The notes below the pieces were generated by a model. That model did no database searches. It worked only from the letters and a program-made list of their open reading frames with translations, and was not told where the DNA came from. A DNA stretch of 64,000 nt, from the NCBI GenBank assembly GCA_900708905.1, contig CAADRB010000058.1, forward strand, positions 594,545 to 658,544. The letters run 5' to 3'. Positions within the stretch are counted from its first letter, which is position 1, and every line of letters begins with the position of its first letter. Both the position numbers and the translations under genes were made by a program. This stretch comes from Hymenolepis diminuta (lineage: Eukaryota; Platyhelminthes; Cestoda; Cyclophyllidea; Hymenolepididae). Positions 55,667 through 64,000 of this stretch are shown here, piece by piece.

Positions 55667-56133
55667 TCACCTCCGTTCAAAATTTTTAGATAGCTTCGCT
55701 AAACTTCGTCGGGCTGTCAATATCAAGGACATACAAACACAGGTAAGTTGCACAAACATTCGCACTTACACATTCTATGACGAGATATGCGCATTGGATC
55801 TAGTATCTCTATCAGCATTTCGACTTTGTCCCTGTTGGAATAGAGCCTTCGTTATGGAGTTTTACTGGATATGCCATAACCAGTTTTCAATCTGAGAATC
55901 TAAGTCATGTCTTTGTGTTTTAGACATCTCTTCTGTTGAATTTACCACACATTCATGTAAGCGTGTTTTTACGGCTGGAAGTCTCTGTTAAAATTTTTTT
56001 AAGTATTGTTTCCTAATGTCTTTGTTTGTATTGCAGCTTTGATCGCGAAAATCTGTCGGACACTTCTGCACTCCTGATTGCCATTTGTAGTACATTTCCC
56101 GATGATGACCCATGTTTACTGACCCCCTGTGAG
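55667..56133 (+). other. exon-like islands of an unidentified plus-strand gene
   Basis: Three segments have good splice borders. 55667-55742 (acceptor TTGTTTACAG, donor CAG|GTAAGT) encodes a basic helix-like stretch with KFLDSFAKLRRAVNIKDIQ. 55924-55956 (acceptor GTGTTTTAG, donor GTAAGC) follows in phase with 11 codons. 56037-56133 (acceptor TTGTATTGCAG, donor GAG|GTGTTC) encodes a stretch with FDRENLSDTSALL, but it needs a phase the earlier two do not supply. They could belong to different isoforms or to a gene with unseen exons. No family is recognised. Confidence 0.35.
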
Positions 56134-59100
56134 GTGTTCTGCACGTTTCATTTTGGCATTTCTTTACCTCCGTCTCTGTTTTGTGTCACTTGCTCTCTTT
56201 TCTTCTCTTTTGGTAATCTATTTCTTTGGACTAGCTTGTACTAACTTTGTCTCGATAATCTCTCTCATCTTTTCTTCCGACTTCTCCCGATGGTATGTAA
56301 GTGTTTTGAAGACTACGCATATATGCTCTAGCATGAAAAAATCTATTACAAATCAAAATAAAGTATAAATATATACATTGTGCACAACTGCATAAAACTT
56401 ATGTATTCCGATCTTTGTTTTCCCATTTGTTGTGATTGTACGCTATTGTAGTTTTCATTCGCGTGTTTGGATGTTTGTGAAAGCTTGATATGTAATCATC
56501 TTTTTGTCTTCTGATGTACTATAATTGACAGATCTCTCGTAATAAGCAACGATTGTGATGCAGAACTATTTTTCTTTTAGTGTTCATTTGGAGCCCTTCT
56601 ATTATTGAGATTTTGGTTACAAAAGAAATTGGCCGTTTCGGCTTCTAGGTTTAAGTCCTACTTTTCCAAGAGATCCTTAGTAATAGATTATACCTCCTTA
56701 TTTTACTATAAGAAAGTCCTATCATTTATTAATTTCGCATCGCCACTCGTGCAATATAATTAATTTGGTTATATGTAGGATAAATCAGCCAATAATTCCT
56801 AGGTAGTATTTCGTTAAAAGTATGGTTTCAATTGGTTCATTTTAATTTTTCTTTGTGTAATTGTAATGAAGCTACTTCTAAGATTTGACAAAACTCTAAT
56901 GTAATGTAAATTCTGGTGACTATAAATTATTAAACTTTAGGAATTGTTTACTGTTACGGTTAATTTTTCTATTACCTATGTTCCAGTTAGATCCTGTTAT
57001 TTTACCAAATTTAGGTTTGGTTTAACCGAGATATTTATATACGGCATTATTTTATCCACCCGACTTTTAGTTTGGAAAGAGGGCAGGTATATTGAGGTTT
57101 CTTTCATTAAAGGACTATCATATTACGTAGATAAACACAATAAACGGTCAACAAATACCTATTTGCCTAGTATTTCGTAGCTTACCAGTCTATCACGTTG
57201 CGAGTTTTACCCACTTCACTTCGCAGCTATCAAAGTTAAATGATCAAAATCACATGTTGGACTGGACGCATAGATAAGAAACCTTGCATTCCATGTAAGT
57301 TGAGTTACACACTACCGTCCAAGCACTGTACTTTTATCCGCGTTCATCGAAGTATGTTTGTGTGTGCTTAATTGTTTCACGCGCCGTATTTCTAGAAATC
57401 TATTCTGCTTTGTGCCATTGTTATCGTTTCACTGCGCCAGGTTTTTTCACATGTACAGTAAAGCACGAAAATATGACCAATGCTTTCTCTTGGATACTCT
57501 TCTTTTAATTCCTTTAAAGTATGGAATTAACGATTTCTTCACGATTATTTTTTCAATTTCTTTGCTATTTTGAGCTTAAAACGTCAGTTGTGCTTTAATT
57601 ATATTAGTTCTAACACACGAGTGATGCCATCATCGATTTTTGCCATCTGTTGCAAATATAAGCGTAGTTTACTTCCTCCAGTAATTTGCCGTTCACTTTG
57701 CCGACTTATGACAATTTCAAAAATATTCTTTGAAGTAATTATTCGCTTTTCTTTCCTCATCGTAGAATTGCTTCATAACCCATGCCTTTTGCGTTGTTAT
57801 TGTGAAATTGAGGTTGTTTCGTGGTGGTGATTTACATCGATTAACAAGCTATATTTAGCTATAAAGGTCACATTGTTATTTGACCACGTGTGTGAAGTTA
57901 TAAATCGTATTGTTTGTGTAACAAGTTACCTTGTATTGCATGCAAATTACTTTTCTAATTAGCCGCCTGGTGTTAAATTGGCAAAGATGCTTTTAATGCA
58001 CTAGTTAATTTATCCGATTATCGATTTTTGCATAAAGTGTTCAAGTTGTAGAAAGTTCCAGATGAGAACAAGAACTTAGCTGTGGTTTAGTAAATTAGGG
58101 ATTAGCTTTAAATGACTTTTTTTCACCATTATACAAAATCTAAAATTTTCTTTGCATTAGGTGAAAGTCTATGTCATCTTTATCTTGAGGTTCGGGAGTT
58201 AATTTATCTACATTTACAGGCTATATTTATTTGTGGCTCCTGAGAGAAGCTAAGCAAGGCTAGGTATATTTTCATTTTCTGTAAATCGGTAAACAACAAA
58301 TGAGATTGTTATTCATGAATATCTTATATTATTTCTTTTCAATTTACGCTCAATGGTGAATGATTAGATGTTAATTTGAGGGATTTGCCGTCGCCTTTTA
58401 GGGTACTAGTGCTTATATTCAATAATTTGAGTGTCCGTGACTTTTGCTGCAGCCTCACTTTGAAGTGGAAGCAGAAGCACTTCTCACTTTACTCAGCTAG
58501 GATTTACATATTCGTGGATCGACAATTTGCTATGATCTAATTTTAGAAGAACCTTTTTGTGTTTTGTTCATCTGATCAACAAAAAAAAGACCAGTTTTCG
58601 TTTGGAAACTAGTCGAGTTTTCCATCTTTTATTAATATGAGACTGACAGATTTGTGTCCCAATAAGTAGCTCTCTAGTTATGGATCTTAAGAATTATTTC
58701 CAATATTACTGCTGATACGTAGTTTATGTCAGAATCACTTTTGAAACCTGTAACCAACGTTATGAAGCATAGAAATGTTTTTGAAATCGAGCTCTTATTA
58801 AATTAAATTTTTCTCTTATATTCACCTGGAATAAGCTGCTGTGCTTTATTTAATTTTGGCACACATGACGCTATTATTACTGTTGTTGTTACTGCTTCCA
58901 ACTGTCGTAATCATAAAATAGGTAGTATTTTGTCCTGTATCGTTTTCTAAATGACGTTTGTAATTATTGTTGCTGTTATCATTTATTACGTCACATTGTT
59001 AACTTATTGTCTCGACAATATCACGCAATTAGAGAAAGTAGTTTAATGAACAAGTCTCATTTGGTTGATAATGAATATTTGTTACTCTAAACTTATTATT

Positions 59101-60470
59101 GGAAAAGTCGATTTAAAATAAATTTATTTAGAAGTTCTTTTTCATTCTACCTTCGCCTTTATCAAATCCATTTGGTTCTTTATAATCAATTCACTTGTAT
59201 TACAAGTAAAATTTCCATCTGGATGATGATCAGAGTAAAAGAGCATTTTGGAGCCAAAGATGATCCTATATGATACGTTTTGTGAACAATCTTCGATAAA
59301 TTTTTTTATACAACTGAAATCTATTAAGAACAGTGTTAATGACGCTTGACTTNNNNNNNNNNNNNNNNNNNNNNNNGGGGGGCATCTTGGAGCCACTTTC
59401 ATGAGAAAGTCACGTTCTACCATCCCTCTTTTTAATCAGAAATTATCGTTCAATTAGTCTGTGCACCCTCATGAGCATTGATTTCGTAGATCTGACTGGT
59501 CCAACCAACCAATTTTGTTTCTTTTTGACAGACAGTCGTCTTATATTAATTTGATCAGTTTGAAATCCAGGAGTTAGGTATTAAACAAATAAAAATCTTT
59601 TCTATACCTTTTCGATCCCTCCCTTTTTATCGTTTTTGCAAGGTATAATTCAGTCGTGCTTATTCAAACACTTATCTTCCTTGTTTATACTGAATAATAC
59701 ATTGATTTGGTTCATTAAAGACTGTCTTTTCTCAAGCAAGGTGTTTAATTCTATTAAAAGGGTGCTTTACAAAACTAAGGGAAAATTAATACAATTAAGA
59801 GACTTCACTAGTTACGTATCAATAGATATAGACCCATGTAATTTTTGTTAACTGCTTTATTGCCCCCGTACTGTTTCTCTCTGTGCATGTTTGGACATGT
59901 CTTGTAAATGGTTGTGCAACTTCACATCCAGTGAATGTGTTTGATTGTATTCATTTTTAGGCTAATTACTTGCAGATGTATTTTTATTACAATCATCAAA
60001 TAATCGTCTCAACCGGTTAGATGTTTCACGCATGATGTTACGTTTCATTGTATAAAGACCACTATAATTACTGTTATTTCTTGCCAGAGAGTCCTCATTG
60101 GAAAACGCTTTCCTAATTAGGCTTGGGAGTTACTTATTGACCTCACAAAATTTTTCAGAAACCATTCAATAGTTTCTTCAAAATCTTCATCTATATTTCC
60201 TCTCATAATTTTCTGTTCTAATATCCTATTTTCCTCTCTTTTGTTCTCTGTGAAGGCTCCAGTTGAGGATTTTCCTTTTTGTTTGCATAATTTATCACGC
60301 GCATGGATGTTTGTTTGTGTATGGATATATTAGCGCCATATCCATAGTTTATCAATCTCCCTCCTCCACCTTTATACGCACTCTCTCAGCAACAGGATGT
60401 AGCTGGTGCTGGAGTGTTGTAGATTGTTGTTCAAATAAATAAAAGACATCTTTATTTCCTTTTTTTGTAG
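56134..60470. other. AT-rich stretch without supported features
   Basis: Open frames at 56129-56368, 56944-57180, 57358-57573 and 57570-57830 are hydrophobic/aromatic-rich, as expected of translated T-rich DNA, and have no splice context. The assembly gap lies inside this stretch. Confidence 0.5.
59353..59376. other. assembly gap (24 N)
   Basis: A run of 24 undetermined bases, followed by six G. The short length may be a placeholder rather than a measured gap, and the G run may be a low-quality contig end. Confidence 0.98.
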
Positions 60471-60595
60471 ATAAGCAGAATGATCTCGATCAGAGCTCTT
60501 TCAAAACTACGTGTTCTCCCATTGGTTGGAACGATGTTAACTCGGAGAGCTATCAACCTTGCAGCTATTTCATCTCGATTCATAAAAGTCAATAA
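60471..60595 (+). other. exon-like island, possible terminal exon
   Basis: After a strong acceptor (CCTTTTTTTGTAG), a frame entering with two leftover bases runs 40 codons to TAA. Its start, KQNDLDQSS, and the rest (Trp, Asn, Ser, Tyr, Cys) look protein-like. It would need an upstream exon ending with one leftover base. It could be the last exon of the gene hinted at around 55.7-56.1 kb; no family is recognised. Confidence 0.3.
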
Positions 60596-63500
60596 CGTAG
60601 GTACATATATTTAGTTTCTTTAAATAGTGGTATGAATTAAAGGCACGATTTGGGTGGGGAGTACATTCCTTTCAATGCAATGTTTACTTACGACAGAATG
60701 GTACTTTGAAAGATTTTAGTTATGAAACCGAAACTTCTACATAACTTCAATTGCGGTTCCTTCCCTTGGTACTTTAGCGTCCATTTGAAGCTTCGTTTTT
60801 TAAGGCAAATAAGTGAAAATTGTGGTAGATGTCGGCTCTAGAGAGCGAAGATTTGCATTCATTTGAATTTTTTGATTTCTTGTCTCAAGGTCCGGATCAT
60901 ATCTGCTTGCGGAAGAAAACGTAAAATATTAACGGATCAATTTTTAAAGCCTGTGTAGCAATGTTAGTTCCTGTAAGCTATTTGAATTTTTTTTTCCTCG
61001 GAATCCCTCGTGAATCGCTTCAGGCCTTATATCTAGATAATTCGTCGATTTTATAATTTTGGTGGATTTCTTTATCATTCTGAATGCAAAACTGTCATTT
61101 AGTAATAACGTTTAGCAAGGTAATTGTAGTATAATTAGTAATAAAATGTCTATTTTAACTATATCTTTAAAAGAATGGGATGTGCAGTTTTAATACTTTA
61201 AATCCTTGCTCAGCTCAAATTTGAATACGGTTCAACTGTTCTCATCATTTTCGGGTACTAATTAATGCCAGATTCCTTTGTCATTGGTGGGATGTGTTTC
61301 CCTTCAAAATTATCTCATATAGGAATAAACGCTGTCTGTGAATGCAAACCCTATAAAATAAACCTCAGTTTAAGGTCCCCTTTAATACATGAGGTTATTG
61401 GAACGTAAATTCTCATCGAGATCCCCAAACTTTTAAATATTCAAGAATGCGCTAGGTTATGGGCACTGTAAAGTTCAGAAAATAGTTGTTCGAATGCAAA
61501 TGCGGTGAAAAATCCTTACAGACTTGGTGTGCAAATCTCAGGACCATTGGTTCTGTAATAGGGTTTCGAGTGATTTAAGAAACTGCAAACGAATGCTTGC
61601 GTACATGTCTAATTTGAATTTTAAGCCCGGTTTTTATAAATGGAGACCTTTAATTTTCGATTTTGCACCATTTTATTTTATTAATGTATAAATGACAAAA
61701 GTGTGTGTTTTGTAATTATTATGAAGATAAATTATTTCTTATTAATTAAAATTAATAAGATATTAATTATTAAGTAAAAAAGATAAAGTACGTGGGTATT
61801 TTTTTCATTTTCATCATTATTTTAAACTCCAAGGCCTGTCAATTATAAAATAAACCGCTTAGCGGCTTATCCCACATATAGTTATGGTTAAATGTCGTAT
61901 CTTCTCCGCATTATTTTCTTGTATTTCTTAAGTTCAACTCGTGTAACCCGCATTTTACAAAACTCATTTAAAAGCTCACAATTTTTATATAGCCCCTTAT
62001 ACTGTCCCTCTGGCTCAGAATTTAATTATAATTAGTTTTACAAAAAGTTTTGTCAATAATTGTCAATAAAATATTCCTGTTTCCACGGTGTAAGCTAAAA
62101 GTTATGTGAATCACAAAATGTTCGACAGATTATGGCAGAGGAATGGATTGATTTTTTAAGTTTCTTCTGACAATTAGTGTCGAGTTTAGAAATTTAACAT
62201 TGCCCTTTCTGTACTCTCAACTTTACTCTACAAACTGTTTTTGTAAAATTAAATTCCATAAGCAAGGGTGAAATTGTTGTAATTACCCACAACAAAGTAA
62301 AATATTTTGCTATTTTCAATCGCAAAAGCATCTAAACGTAGGGAACAGTACAATCTAACAATGCGTGAAGAGGGTTGGGTGGAGGCTGAGGACATCAAGA
62401 ATCCAATTTCATTTGATTGCTCAGTTTTTTTATATTATGGCTCACGACAAGGCAAAGGAAGCTTTGCAATTTTTCATCATGGGTAAAATCCAGTAAGGGA
62501 TTATGTGGAAGAGCTCCAAATGAAGTTGAGAACAAAGTCGAGGTATCAATGGCGTCTTATTTCAGCTAGTTATTGGATTCTGGTAGTACACTATTTACTA
62601 AATGTGTAGTTCACATTCCAAAATTCAATATATATGATTTGACCTCTGAGTTACTGAGCAAATTCTTGTTAACGACGTCTCATTCCTAATGATCGATTGA
62701 ATAATTAAGGCGTTCTACAATAATACTTCCATTTATTTTTTTCTTTTAGAGATTGAGAAATCAGAAAAACCTTACATAATCTTAAACAGCCTACATGCTC
62801 TCAGCATAACAGAACTCCGAATTTATTCAATATTCCGCTTTTTACGTAATTGGTATAGCTCATCGCATCATTTTCTCATATTCCTAAGTTCAAAATTCAA
62901 TATTTAACTCTGAATTTCCTGAATGAATTCATGCCTGCAATCTTCAAATCTTATTGACTTAGCCATTTGACAAATGTATCAACTTGTCCTTACTAGCCAT
63001 TCGGTTTATTCTGCGAGCTCTGAATTTCGTGAATATGAATTTAATCAGAATTCAGAGGGTTAAATTCTGACAGATGAAAGTGGGAACATTAAAACGTGAT
63101 GGAGTGAGCTATATCTATTAGGAAAAATATGGATAACTTGATGAGTCCAGAATTTAATTGGAGTAACTCTATTTGACGTCCTAACCTTTTTCGGTAAATC
63201 TACCCGATCCTCCTTCCTTCTTCACTCTCCTTATATTGTTTCATATTTTCCATGACCATTTTCGAAAATTGTGAATTTTGGCGTGCTTTGCCATGAGTAA
63301 CAACAATGATATCTCCCAATCTCGTTTTATATCGGATTTTATGTTTCCTCAAAGTCATTCCTCTCATTGATCACTAGAGGTTTTTTCATGCTGAAAATCC
63401 TCTATTGTAGTCGGAGTAACTGTTATAAAATACTGTTTCACCTTATAATTGCTCAGATTGTTTTTAAATGAAGCTAAGTGCAAAGTAAACGTTATTTTAG

Positions 63501-64000
63501 TATCCTAGGGTACTGTAGTTGTTGAAAACTGAAATTGAAATTTTAGTCTTTGGAATATGGATTCCTCCACGCTCTGCGCTCGTATCATTGATCGACACAA
63601 ATGCGTCTAGATTCCAATACCGACTTTCCAATTTGATATTCGGATCAATTGCCGTGCGGATACAACTTGCACACGCATCTAATGGTCGACTTTTGAAATT
63701 GATACTTTAGAACAGAACGAAAGGGACAATATCCATTAAGTAAAACGTGAACAGCCAGAATCTAACACTTTGATACTCTGATTTCTACTTTTACTCCACT
63801 CCATCACTATTTCACCTGTTTCTAATACCTTAGGATTAAAATTTACATAATTTCCCCTTAATATTAATAACAGGTTCACCATTATTTATTTTACTTCTGG
63901 AACGTCAATGAAACTACTATTATATTTCCCTTTCTTGACTAACGGTAGGCTTTATTGAACAAAAATGTTAGGATTTTCTAAGTTAGATTTAGTTTTAATA
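60596..64000. other. AT-rich terminal stretch, nothing supported
   Basis: No exon with credible splice borders, RNA gene or known repeat was found. A very AT-rich near-palindromic patch of TTAATTA-like units lies at about 61735-61780. The frame 63519-63710 is unrecognised. Confidence 0.45.

Noticed and set aside
53480..64000. Searched for CRISPR arrays, rRNA, and canonical tRNA genes
   Set aside because: None seen; direct repeats here are irregular and AT-rich, and no tRNA B box with a matching cloverleaf was found.

Overview
This is eukaryotic, AT-rich, intron-rich DNA. Its short exons lie between GT..AG introns of about 50 bases to nearly 5 kb. The protein families (AKT/PKB kinase, a KMT2E/SETD5-type PHD+SET protein, an atypical dual-specificity phosphatase) mark it as animal. 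Gene texture, a mariner element, and splice-acceptor AGs a few bases upstream of several start codons fit a parasitic flatworm, most likely a tapeworm. That taxonomic call is inference. Nothing bacterial (operon, Shine-Dalgarno site, CRISPR array) is visible. A 24-base run of N at 59353-59376 is an assembly gap.

Layout. 1-11.5 kb is mostly non-coding. It holds a weak chain of splice-compatible small exons (3.2-6.9 kb, plus strand) and a diverged internal duplication (about 5.94-6.4 and 8.79-9.2 kb). 11.5-24.5 kb is a plus-strand KMT2E/SETD5 homologue, modelled as 15 exons including a putative 8-base micro-exon and encoding about 1,082 residues. 25.6-26.2 kb is a small three-exon plus-strand gene of unknown function (128 residues), followed by an exon-like open frame at 27.1-27.5 kb. 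29.0-30.1 kb (minus) is a decayed Ty3/gypsy-type integrase. 30.9-33.3 kb (minus) is a five-exon DUSP15/DUSP22-like gene in which the catalytic Cys and Arg and the general-acid Asp are all replaced, so it encodes a pseudophosphatase. 34.9-53.5 kb (plus) is an eight-exon AKT gene, head to head with the pseudophosphatase across a 1.6 kb intergenic region. 53.5-64 kb has no confident gene, only a few exon-like islands.

Two mariner copies, almost identical to each other and sharing the same coding lesions, sit antisense in introns of the KMT2E-like and AKT genes. Two tRNA-derived SINE-like copies and several families of diverged dispersed repeats fill other introns.

Together the recognised genes are a chromatin regulator, the central kinase of insulin/PI3K signalling, and a catalytically dead member of a phosphatase family that modulates signalling at membranes. 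No operon-like functional link is evident; only the pseudophosphatase/AKT pair shares a possible promoter region.
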